Source of the DNA: Planctomycetota bacterium
GTDB lineage: Bacteria > Planctomycetota > Planctomycetia > Pirellulales > Lacipirellulaceae
Length of the DNA: 15,291 nucleotides
Assembly (NCBI GenBank): GCA_013151315.1
Contig: JAADIN010000159.1
Span: 1-15,291 of the forward strand
Direction: 5' to 3'
Below the pieces are notes generated by a model, which worked only from the letters and a program-made list of their open reading frames with translations, had not been told where the DNA came from and did no database searches. The position numbers and the translations under genes were made by a program. Shown in pieces: positions 1 to 6,464 of this stretch; within the stretch, counting starts at the first letter, position 1; each line of letters opens with the position of its first letter.

Positions 1-371
1 ACGGCGACCAATTCTGAAGAATGTCCTAACGGCTGGAGGGGAATGGCCAGCATGGTCAGCGGGGCAACGTCCTCGACGATCTCAGGCTCCCCGCGACGAG
101 CAACTTCGGCCAAAAGTTCCATACGACCGGAGAAATCGCAACTCAGTCCGCTATGGTCGGCATGAATAATTTCTCCACGATGCACGTCGACGAGGGCAAA
201 CGGTTCGTCGAAAGCTTCGCAGAACCGGCTCAGAACGTCTCGAGCCTGCTCTGCGCCAGCGCAGCGGTTTTCAAGAGATTCTCTGAGCATCCCAGAGTCA
301 CTCTGCAAAAATGGCATCACTACGCTCAAAAGAAGCTCCGAGAACAACAGGAGTGCTTGGTCACGCCTCAT
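1..371 (-). CDS. Partial protein, possible sensory (PAS/GAF-like) N-terminus
   Basis: An open frame starts at the ATG at 371-369 and runs leftwards without a stop past the window edge, giving 123 residues of an incomplete protein. The N-terminal 50 residues are helical in character. They are followed by the stretch FDEPFALVDVHRGEIIHAD, which resembles the opening strand pattern of a PAS-type sensory domain, and then by LTMLAIPLQPL and SELVAV, which look like strands of a sensory fold. This resemblance is by eye only; no catalytic domain falls inside the window. A clear Shine-Dalgarno sequence is not visible, and a TTG lies further upstream in frame. The plus-strand frame over the same bases has unconvincing composition and is treated as a shadow. 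The gene is probably real; the function is a weak guess. Confidence 0.55.
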   Translation of the reverse strand, partial: MRRDQALLLFSELLLSVVMPFLQSDSGMLRESLENRCAGAEQARDVLSRFCEAFDEPFALVDVHRGEIIHADHSGLSCDFSGRMELLAEVARRGEPEIVEDVAPLTMLAIPLQPLGHSSELVA

Positions 372-687
372 TTTTCGAGTTGTGGCAAAGCACGAGCCCA
401 ACGCCGCGTCAAATCAGAATGACGCAATAAGCGGTGAACTTCATCTCAAACATAGGAGGTAGTCTTGCGCACTCGAGAGAGAAGCTCATTTCTCTGGGAA
501 GACCGAGCAAATAGGGGTGGGAATACGACGTTTATGCCCATAGTAGGGAAATCAAGAAGCGATTTGGAAAATGAGCTCGCTCTTGACACGCTCGCATCTG
601 ACGAGAAAGGCAGGTCGACCAGGGGCTAGAAATAGACGTTTGGCCCAAGATTCCTCGCAGGGGGTTTACGAAAAGCAGGCCCAAGGG
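372..687. other. Intergenic stretch with no supported gene
   Basis: These 316 bases lie upstream of the left-edge gene and downstream of the M50-like gene. Short plus-strand frames exist but have no recognisable content. A TTGACA occurs at 583-588 without a matching -10 box. The small GCCC-AA-GGGC hairpin beside the M50-like stop codon is too short to call a terminator. The promoter of the left-edge gene presumably lies here but cannot be located. Confidence 0.5.
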
Positions 688-1734
688 CTACTGCTCCTCG
701 CCAGCCAAGCCTTGTCGCTGCCGATACCGTCGGCTTGCCCGTTTGAGCGTGGCGCGGTCTTCTTCAGAGAGTTGCTCGAAACTTGAATCTTGTAAGCGAG
801 CTAAGATAGCGTCGACGCGTGCGTCCTCATTTGCCTCACGCTCTCGCCGCTTTCGATCCAGGGCCTCTTGCCGCTTGTCCTGAAGGTGCTCGACCAATAC
901 CGCTTCGCGGTCGTCCTCTTCCCACTGGTCCACGAGCCAATCTTCGTCGTCCGAATCAAACTCATCGATTGCCATCCCGACATCGTAGCGTTTTCCATGA
1001 GCATTGCGGCAGCCACCGTAGAAAAGAAAAACGGACGCAATGGCGTAAGGAAACCAACTTGGGACCAAACCATTTGTCGCGTTCTCCTGATGCACTATCA
1101 GGGCAATCAGGGCTAAAAAAAAGGCACCGCCCATTGCGATATGAGAGGCCGCGCTGGTCGCGGTCGTACGCCCAACGACAGGCCAAAGAACGCCTCGTAT
1201 AAGCTCTGCTCCGGCACAGGGATCGATGGGTAATAGACTCACGACCAACAGACACCCATTGATCCAGACGATCAGTTGTCCCACGACCGACATGGTCGAG
1301 GCGGTGACCAGCATGTCAATGGGTGGCGCAGTCGGATGGAGCAAGAGCTGGGGGACATTGCGATCCCCGGTCAGCGCCAGCCCACAGCCGGCCGCAACCA
1401 TCAGGACGAAGAAGGTCATCGGGCCGACCACCGCGGTCACCAAATGGGCTGGTGGATCGGCCGGCAAATGGAGTTTGGTCCAACCCCCTATCGGACCCAA
1501 AACGATCGATTGGCAATAGCCGCCCACACGGGCCGCCGCAATCACTCGGACCAACTCATGCAAGGCGACGCTCACCAGCAGGACCAAAATCGCTGCCATG
1601 GCCATCCAGGGCGCGACGTCCCTCAGCGTCAGAGTGGCGAGTCCCAACAGGGGAAAGAAGATATGCAAGCGCACCTCGACGCTCCGCCATCGACCGATGC
1701 AAAAACTCCAGTTTTCTGACGGGTAGTTCAACAT
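688..1734 (-). CDS. M50/site-2-protease-like membrane protein with degraded active site
   Basis: This is a 348-residue membrane protein. The opening MLNYPSENWSF followed by VRLHIFFPL is the style of planctomycete M50 (site-2 protease) proteins, which cleave substrates within the membrane. Several hydrophobic segments span roughly residues 25-240. The zinc motif that should read HExxH is HELVR at residues 59-63, so the second histidine is arginine. The distal motif, normally an aspartate followed by two glycines after LLPxxP, reads DPCAGA at 171-176, so the usual aspartate is absent. Residues about 256-300 are highly charged. The last 45 residues (VDAILARLQDSSFEQLSEED then KRASRRYR) match the tail found on many rhomboid-family proteins, which I believe is DUF6576. 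The ATG at 1734 was chosen over the TTG at 1809 because the family usually starts at MLNYPS. Probably a pseudoprotease; activity is unlikely but not excluded. Confidence 0.8.
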   Translation of the reverse strand: MLNYPSENWSFCIGRWRSVEVRLHIFFPLLGLATLTLRDVAPWMAMAAILVLLVSVALHELVRVIAAARVGGYCQSIVLGPIGGWTKLHLPADPPAHLVTAVVGPMTFFVLMVAAGCGLALTGDRNVPQLLLHPTAPPIDMLVTASTMSVVGQLIVWINGCLLVVSLLPIDPCAGAELIRGVLWPVVGRTTATSAASHIAMGGAFFLALIALIVHQENATNGLVPSWFPYAIASVFLFYGGCRNAHGKRYDVGMAIDEFDSDDEDWLVDQWEEDDREAVLVEHLQDKRQEALDRKRREREANEDARVDAILARLQDSSFEQLSEEDRATLKRASRRYRQRQGLAGEEQ

Positions 1735-1979
1735 GGCGGATGGACTTGCGTGACAGCTCCCACAGGGTCTCTCGGAGTGCTTTGTCCTCCCAACTTCAGG
1801 AGTTGCCAAAGCACATAGACTATATTACCAACGACAGACAGGACCGGCAAACCTAATACGCAAACTGCTACAATACGCGGTTTCTTCCACCTACCCAGTT
1901 TATCGAAAGGGGAAGATCGAGCCCAATACGGCTTACTATTGGGGCTGCTCGGGAGGGGGCATGAGGATTGCCAAGTCAT
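1728..1979 (-). CDS. Possible small single-helix membrane protein
   Basis: An 83-residue frame runs from the ATG at 1979 to a TGA that overlaps the ATG of the M50-like gene by 7 bases (ATGTTGA). It has a basic stretch (KLGRWKKPR), then one strongly hydrophobic segment at about residues 38-63 (IVAVCVLGLPVLSVVGNIVY onward), then a polar tail. This has the shape of a one-helix membrane protein with a positive-inside flank. The overlap would allow translational coupling with the M50-like gene, which lacks a good ribosome site of its own. Against it: there is no clear Shine-Dalgarno sequence, third-position GC is low, and I recognise no family. It could be leader sequence of the M50-like transcript instead. 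Confidence 0.4.
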   Translation of the reverse strand: MTWQSSCPLPSSPNSKPYWARSSPFDKLGRWKKPRIVAVCVLGLPVLSVVGNIVYVLWQLLKLGGQSTPRDPVGAVTQVHPPC

Positions 1980-2014
1980 GCGAGTCCGTCTTCAAGTCTA
2001 GAAATTGGGTTACT

Positions 2015-2097
2015 GTGAGCCGCAACGCGCTAGCGTCGGGTGCCTTGGTGTCGTCGGTTTTTGGCAATTCACCCGACGCTAGCGCGTTGCGGCTCAC
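2015..2097. repeat. Long perfect palindrome, GTGAGCC...GCTAGC type (copy 1)
   Basis: The left arm 2015-2042 and right arm 2070-2097 are perfect 28-base inverted repeats around a 27-base loop. The arms begin GTGAGCCGCAACGCGCTAGC. The loop, read on the minus strand, closely matches the loop of the palindrome at 4158-4238, so the two share ancestry across the whole element and lie in opposite orientation. The element sits between the RmlD-like stop and the M50 region. No transposase is nearby. It could act as a transcription terminator-like hairpin, but its main character is that of a dispersed intergenic repeat. Confidence 0.9.
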
Positions 2098-2157
2098 GCT
2101 TTGCCGTTCGTCCGCATTCTGGCAAGAGTCGTTCATGATTCGCGGTTCTGCGTCGTG

Positions 2158-3150
2158 TCACGATTCTTCACGCCTGCGCGGATTGTGATACAGCACTTCG
2201 GCCAAGAGTTCAGGCGAACCGGCCTGCCCCTCTCGATCGTAATGCCACCGACCGTGGGTAGGGCTCATGGCATCATCCAACGGCCACGGATCAAAAGGGG
2301 GACAAGCCAACTGCTGAGCAAGTTTGCTCGAATTCATCGTGACATTGCCCGCCCGTGGCGGAATGGGCCCCGCTTCCACGCGATCGCAGCCCATCAGCAG
2401 GTCGGGATCGTATCCGCCGACCCGATTGATGATCTGCGCGATCTCATAGAGTGAGAGCCGGCGGGGGGCCCCCGCGTGGTAGATTCCCGTGAAGTCGCGT
2501 GCGAGCGCCTGCTCGTAGACACGGTTCAAGCAATCGGTGTAAGTTGGCGTGCGCACTTCGTCGTAGTAGAGCGTTGCCGGACGGCTTTTTTTGAAACGAG
2601 ACTGAATCCAGTCGATCGCGCCAGCATGGCCATTAAAACTCACGCCCATGGGTAGCGAAATTCTCAACGTGCAGCTCTGCGGCATCCAATCGGCAAGCAG
2701 TCGTTCGGCAGCAACCATGGTCTTTCCGTAGACGGTCACCGGGTCGGTCGGTTCGGGTTCCTCGTATCCGCCAGATTTCCGACCGGCAAACACCAAGTCG
2801 ATCGAGGTATGAACCAATCGTACGGGCTCTTCGGCGATGATCGAAAGCAGGCTGACTAGCCCTTCGACATTGGTTCGCCAAGCCAGCCGCGAGTCGAGTT
2901 CGCAAGACTTTAATGCACAGTTGCCGGCGCAATTAAGGACCGACCGAAATTGGTAGCGATCGAAGAGCTTTGCCAGAGCGTCGCGATCCTCGGCATTACA
3001 AGCTTCGATGCCAGGCCCGCTTAGTGGCCAGTTATCTTCCTGACGAATGCCAATCACCTGACCTGGATACTTTTTTTGAAAGTAGGTCAGGGCATTGAAG
3101 CCTGCCACCCCGGCAATGCCGGTAATCAACAGCGGCAGCGAAACCCTCAT
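2158..3150 (-). CDS. RmlD-like extended short-chain dehydrogenase/reductase (sugar nucleotide reductase family)
   Basis: This 330-residue protein belongs to the RmlD-like branch of extended SDR enzymes, whose members reduce or epimerise nucleotide sugars such as dTDP-4-dehydrorhamnose. The NAD(P)-binding TGIAGVAG motif is at residues 10-17, NCAG at 73-76, and HTSIDLVFAG at 114-123 matches the family's STDYVFDG region. The catalytic Tyr is in YGKTM at 141-145, but the lysine expected four residues on is methionine (ATG at 2718-2716). The ATG at 3150 was chosen because the Rossmann motif follows at once and TAGGGA lies seven bases upstream; longer starts overrun kdsB. It starts 14 bases after the kdsB stop, so the two probably form an operon in envelope polysaccharide synthesis. 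The substrate cannot be named. The missing lysine suggests altered chemistry or a non-catalytic role. Confidence 0.85.
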   Translation of the reverse strand: MRVSLPLLITGIAGVAGFNALTYFQKKYPGQVIGIRQEDNWPLSGPGIEACNAEDRDALAKLFDRYQFRSVLNCAGNCALKSCELDSRLAWRTNVEGLVSLLSIIAEEPVRLVHTSIDLVFAGRKSGGYEEPEPTDPVTVYGKTMVAAERLLADWMPQSCTLRISLPMGVSFNGHAGAIDWIQSRFKKSRPATLYYDEVRTPTYTDCLNRVYEQALARDFTGIYHAGAPRRLSLYEIAQIINRVGGYDPDLLMGCDRVEAGPIPPRAGNVTMNSSKLAQQLACPPFDPWPLDDAMSPTHGRWHYDREGQAGSPELLAEVLYHNPRRREES

Positions 3151-3164
3151 TTGCAATTCCCTAC

Positions 3165-3947
3165 TTACCCTGCAAGCCGACGCGCGACAAACGCTGCGTA
3201 ATCCTCGGGCGTATCGATCCCACACGTCGGCTCGTCGACCAAGGCAACGATCATTTTCTCTCCATTCTCAAGCACACGCAACTGCTCGAGTTTCTCAATC
3301 TCTTCCAGGCGTCCCGGAGGCAAAGTCGCCAACCGCATTAGCAAATCGCGCCGATAGGCGTAGATGCCAATGTGGAGATAAAACAGGGCCGGGGTTGCTT
3401 GCAGCATCTCCTCATTCCACTCGCGCGGATAGGGAATCGGGCTACGACTAAAATACAGCGCCTGGCCGGCCTCGTCAAAAACCACTTTCACGCAAGCCGG
3501 ATCGTCGAGCGTCTGGCGATCGCGTATCGGTGTGGCCAGCGTGGCCATCGAGGCGTCAGGGTTTGCCCAAAGCGACTCGACCAACCGATCGATTGCCTCA
3601 GGATTGATCTCCGGTTCATCGCCCTGCAGATTCACAACGATCCCACTGCTTGCCCCGTTGTTGGTATTATCGCGGACCGCCTCGGCCACGCGATCGGTGC
3701 CGCTAGGACAATCGGCGCTGGTCATCACCACGTTCGCCCCAAAGCGGCGCGCCTCGGCCGCGATTTCTTCGTCGTCGGTGGCAATGAGAATGGTCTTTGC
3801 ATGTTGGGTTTGGCAAGCGGCCTCGAAGGTGTGCTGTAGCATGCTCTTGCCCGTCTCTCGCAAGAGAAGTTTGTCTGGCAGTCGTGTTGAGCGCCTGCGC
3901 GCAGGAATCACGAGGGTGCATTTTTCAGCTTGGGAGAACCTAGCCAT
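3165..3947 (-). CDS. kdsB: 3-deoxy-manno-octulosonate cytidylyltransferase (CMP-Kdo synthetase)
   Basis: KdsB joins CTP and Kdo to give CMP-Kdo in the cytoplasm, the activated donor for the LPS inner core. The 260 residues match the family length. Key stretches are the nucleotide-binding IPARRRSTRLPDKLL at 14-28, TDDEEIAAEA at 57-66, CPSGTDRVAEA at 80-90, VNLQGDEPEINPEAID at 105-120, FSRSPIPYPR in the middle and GIDTPEDYAAFV near the C-terminus. The second glycine often seen in the STRLPGKPL loop is aspartate here. The ATG at 3947 is the only start that leaves a normal N-terminus; about 59 residues upstream in the same frame are not KdsB-like. No strong Shine-Dalgarno is visible. It leads a two-gene unit with the RmlD-like gene and is divergent from glmS. 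Confidence 0.95.
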   Translation of the reverse strand: MARFSQAEKCTLVIPARRRSTRLPDKLLLRETGKSMLQHTFEAACQTQHAKTILIATDDEEIAAEARRFGANVVMTSADCPSGTDRVAEAVRDNTNNGASSGIVVNLQGDEPEINPEAIDRLVESLWANPDASMATLATPIRDRQTLDDPACVKVVFDEAGQALYFSRSPIPYPREWNEEMLQATPALFYLHIGIYAYRRDLLMRLATLPPGRLEEIEKLEQLRVLENGEKMIVALVDEPTCGIDTPEDYAAFVARRLAG

Positions 3948-4157
3948 CAGTGTCCAGCCATTGAGGGAACCTTGGGGGATTATGCGGGAGGGTCCATGGT
4001 TACCCGATATTCTGAGATCACTCCACGCCAATCCCGAATTTCTGGGCTTGAAAGTCGGAGACTTCAATGGCCCAATCTCCCGCAAGATGCTACTCTGAGG
4101 AGGAGGCAGTGGAATACTTTTCATCCGACCGAACGTGTGCTAGCATCGCCACAAAAC

Positions 4158-4238
4158 GTGAGCCGTAGGCGCTAGCCTCGGGTGAATTGACGAAAACTGT
4201 CGACTTCAGGGCACCCGAGGCTAGCGCCTACGGCTCAC
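4158..4238. repeat. Long perfect palindrome, GTGAGCC...GCTAGC type (copy 2)
   Basis: The left arm 4158-4184 and right arm 4212-4238 are perfect 27-base inverted repeats; the first 20 bases are GTGAGCCGTAGGCGCTAGCC. The 27-base loop is homologous to that of the palindrome at 2015-2097 read on the opposite strand: both start GAATTG, carry a run of A and a CGAC, and end GGC. The arms are identical over 26 bases to those at 14270-14334. It lies 64 bases upstream of the glmS start and could form a strong hairpin in an untranslated leader if transcription starts upstream of it. Confidence 0.9.
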
Positions 4239-4240
4239 AT

Positions 4241-4270
4241 CCCTGTGCAATCAACCCCTGTGCAATCAAC
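4241..4270 (+). repeat. Perfect 15-base tandem duplication upstream of glmS
   Basis: CCCTGTGCAATCAAC occurs twice head to tail, at 4241-4255 and 4256-4270, two bases after the palindrome ends. It is in the glmS leader, 31 bases before the start codon. The perfect identity suggests a recent slippage or repair event, perhaps provoked by the neighbouring hairpin. Confidence 0.9.
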
Positions 4271-4301
4271 ATTTTCTGACAAAGCAAGGAATCTAAAACC
4301 C

Positions 4302-6167
4302 ATGTGCGGCATTGTTGGATACGTAGGATCTGGGGAAGCTACTGATTTTCTGCTCGAAGGTTTGCGCCGACTCGAGTATCGGGGCTACGACAGCGCGGGC
4401 GTGGTAACCCTCGACCAAGGGCAATTGAACGTCACCAAGACCGCAGGCCGTGTGGAAAATTTGTCGCAAGCCTTGAAAAGCAAACCGGCCCCTGGCTCCC
4501 TTGGGCTAGGCCACACCCGCTGGGCGACGCATGGGCCTGCAACCAACGAAAATTCGCATCCGCATCTGGGCGGCGATCAGACGCTAGCCCTCGTCCACAA
4601 CGGCGTCATCGAAAACTATCGTGAAATCAAGCAACGTCTTCTTGAAGAGGGATGCATTTTCGTTTCCGATACTGACAGCGAAGTCGTTGCCCAACTGATT
4701 GCCTTCGAGCTCGAAAAAATTCCTGAGCAGGCCCCGGGCGCAGTCGATCCCTACGCGCCGCTCGTCACGGTCGTTCAAAAGGCCTTGGCCCAACTGAGCG
4801 GCACCTATGGCCTGGCGGTTGTATTTCGCGATTGGCCCGAGGCGATCGTCGTCGCCCGATTGGGAAGCCCGTTGGTGATCGGCGTCGGCGAAGGTGAGCA
4901 TTTTATCGCGAGCGATGGGTCGCCTTTGGCCGGGCACACCGACAAGATCGTCTACTTGGCCGATCACGAAATCGCGGTCGTGACGGCCGCCGCCATTCGA
5001 GTCATCCACCGCGATCAGGGCGACGTCGGACACGACGTCAAAGCACTCGACATCGACACCACGGAAGTCGGGCTCGAAGGCTACCCGCATTACATGCTTA
5101 AGGAGATATTTGAGCAGCCTGAAACGATACGTAATGCCCTGCGAGGCCGGCTGGACCGGGATCAAGCGACGGCCGTTTTTGGGGGCCTGAATCTCACGCC
5201 CCAGCAATTGCAAGCCGTCGATCGTTTTGTGCTCACGGCTTGTGGAACCAGTTGGCACGCCGCGCTGGTTGGTGAGTACATGATCGAAGCGCTCGCTCGC
5301 GTTCCCGTGGAAGTCGAATATGCGAGCGAACTGCGTTACCGCAATCCACCCCAAGACGCTCAAACCTTGCTCTTTGCTCTGACGCAAAGCGGCGAAACGA
5401 TCGACACTTTGGCGGCGCTGCGCGAAATGAAACGCAAAGGCTATCCGACCATGGCGGTTTGCAACGTCGTCGGAAGCACGATTGCTCGCGAAGCGGACGG
5501 CGGAATCTATCTCCATGCAGGCCCGGAAGTGGGCGTTGCTTCGACCAAAGCATTCACGGCCCAGTGTGTGGTGATGTCGCTGTTGGCTTTGTACTTTGGC
5601 CGCTTGCATCATCTTAGCTATGAAGCCGGTTTGCGTATTATCAACGACTTGGAGAAACTGCCGGAGAAGGTCGAGAAGGCCTTGGAAACGCATGACCATG
5701 TACGCCAGATTGCGGAGAAGTATGCCGACTACAACAATTTCCTCTACCTGGGACGTCAGTACAATTTTCCGGCTGCCTTGGAAGGGGCGCTGAAGCTCAA
5801 GGAAATTAGCTACATCCATGCCGAGGGCTATCCGGCTGCAGAAATGAAACATGGGCCCATTGCCCTGGTCGACGAGCATACGCCCAGTGTATTCATCGTG
5901 CCTCAAGGGGTGGTTTACGAAAAAGTGCTTGCCAACATTGAAGAGATCAAAGCGCGCGGCGGGCCCGTCATTGCCGTGGTCGAAGAGGGCGACCGGCATG
6001 TCGCCCAACTGGCCGACGACCTCATCGTCGTGCCAAAAGTCGCCGACTTCTTACAGCCCATTGTCGCTTCGATTCCCTTGCAGCTCTTGGCCTACCACAT
6101 CGCGCTAGTGCGCGGCTGCGACGTCGACAAACCTCGCAATCTGGCGAAGAGTGTGACGGTTGAATAG
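4302..6167 (+). CDS. glmS: Glutamine--fructose-6-phosphate aminotransferase (isomerizing)
   Basis: GlmS makes glucosamine-6-phosphate and glutamate from fructose-6-phosphate and glutamine, the first step to UDP-GlcNAc for peptidoglycan and lipid A. At 621 residues it has normal length. The N-terminal glutaminase domain starts MCGIVGYVG, so Cys2 becomes the nucleophile after Met removal. RLEYRGYDSAG, TRWATHG and NGVIENYREI follow and form the glutamine site. The first SIS domain carries TACGTSWHA, TQSGETIDTLAA and VGVASTKAFTAQ. The second carries NFPAALEGALKLKEISYIHA and AEMKHGPIAL, and the protein ends DKPRNLAKSVTVE as expected. The ATG at 4302 is fixed by the need for Cys at position 2; an in-frame GTG at 4245 would bury the nucleophile. 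AAGGA at 4286-4290 is a distant but usable ribosome site. Confidence 0.98.
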   Translation: MCGIVGYVGSGEATDFLLEGLRRLEYRGYDSAGVVTLDQGQLNVTKTAGRVENLSQALKSKPAPGSLGLGHTRWATHGPATNENSHPHLGGDQTLALVHNGVIENYREIKQRLLEEGCIFVSDTDSEVVAQLIAFELEKIPEQAPGAVDPYAPLVTVVQKALAQLSGTYGLAVVFRDWPEAIVVARLGSPLVIGVGEGEHFIASDGSPLAGHTDKIVYLADHEIAVVTAAAIRVIHRDQGDVGHDVKALDIDTTEVGLEGYPHYMLKEIFEQPETIRNALRGRLDRDQATAVFGGLNLTPQQLQAVDRFVLTACGTSWHAALVGEYMIEALARVPVEVEYASELRYRNPPQDAQTLLFALTQSGETIDTLAALREMKRKGYPTMAVCNVVGSTIAREADGGIYLHAGPEVGVASTKAFTAQCVVMSLLALYFGRLHHLSYEAGLRIINDLEKLPEKVEKALETHDHVRQIAEKYADYNNFLYLGRQYNFPAALEGALKLKEISYIHAEGYPAAEMKHGPIALVDEHTPSVFIVPQGVVYEKVLANIEEIKARGGPVIAVVEEGDRHVAQLADDLIVVPKVADFLQPIVASIPLQLLAYHIALVRGCDVDKPRNLAKSVTVE

Positions 6168-6464
6168 TGCCCTGCTGTTTTTCCGGTTCGTAGTTCTGCC
6201 TTCAGGCGATCATGGAACGCCTCTTGGCCGCTGTCCCGGCAGGCAAACTGCAAAGTCATAAAAACCGCCAAGGACGCGAACTCTAACAAACCGCGTCGAG
6301 CAATCGAAGCCTCGTTCGGAACGCTGGTTACCTTTGGTGGGGGCTTAGCTTAGGTGCAACGATTTCACCGCGTAAGACACTGGGTGCATCCCAAACTACT
6401 CATTGCTGGCGCAAGAACGCTTGCCCGAAAGGAGAAAATACCGACAGCAGTTGCATAATCCTGA
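6168..6464. other. Convergent gap between glmS and the ceramidase-like gene; nothing identified
   Basis: These 297 bases lie between two genes ending towards each other. No hairpin followed by a T-run is evident on either strand. A short minus-strand frame crossing from the glmS end is the usual antisense shadow of the conserved glmS C-terminus. The phrase ACCGCCAAGGACGCG at about 6266-6280 resembles a low-complexity phrase I associate with planctomycete intergenic DNA; that is from memory only. Confidence 0.4.

Larger units (their letters stand above)
3948..4301. other. Divergent kdsB/glmS intergenic region
   Basis: These 354 bases separate the start codons of kdsB and glmS and should hold both promoters, but no convincing -35/-10 pair can be assigned by eye. 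The region contains the second long palindrome (4158-4238) and a 15-base tandem duplication (4241-4270). There is no resemblance to a glmS ribozyme core. A frame extending kdsB upstream is open here but has no family resemblance. Confidence 0.5.

Noticed and set aside
583..611. TTGACA as a plus-strand promoter
   Set aside because: No -10 box at proper spacing and no credible plus-strand gene downstream.
1735..1809. Upstream TTG start for the M50-like protein
   Set aside because: The added 25 residues are polar, unlike the family, and overlap the small membrane ORF; MLNYPS is the usual start.
4245..4301. Upstream GTG start for glmS
   Set aside because: It would place residues before Cys2, which must be N-terminal for glutaminase activity, and the segment is the tandem duplication.
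4202..4301. glmS ribozyme/riboswitch in the glmS leader
   Set aside because: No sequence resembling the ribozyme core; the only structure is the dispersed palindrome.
4584..6008. Long minus-strand open frame (474 residues) opposite glmS
   Set aside because: It is antisense to a certain, fully conserved GlmS and has no domain of its own; long antisense frames are common opposite GC-biased codons.
6092..6289. Minus-strand frame over the glmS 3' end
   Set aside because: It reads the reverse of the conserved GlmS C-terminus, a well-known spurious ORF pattern, and has no start signal.
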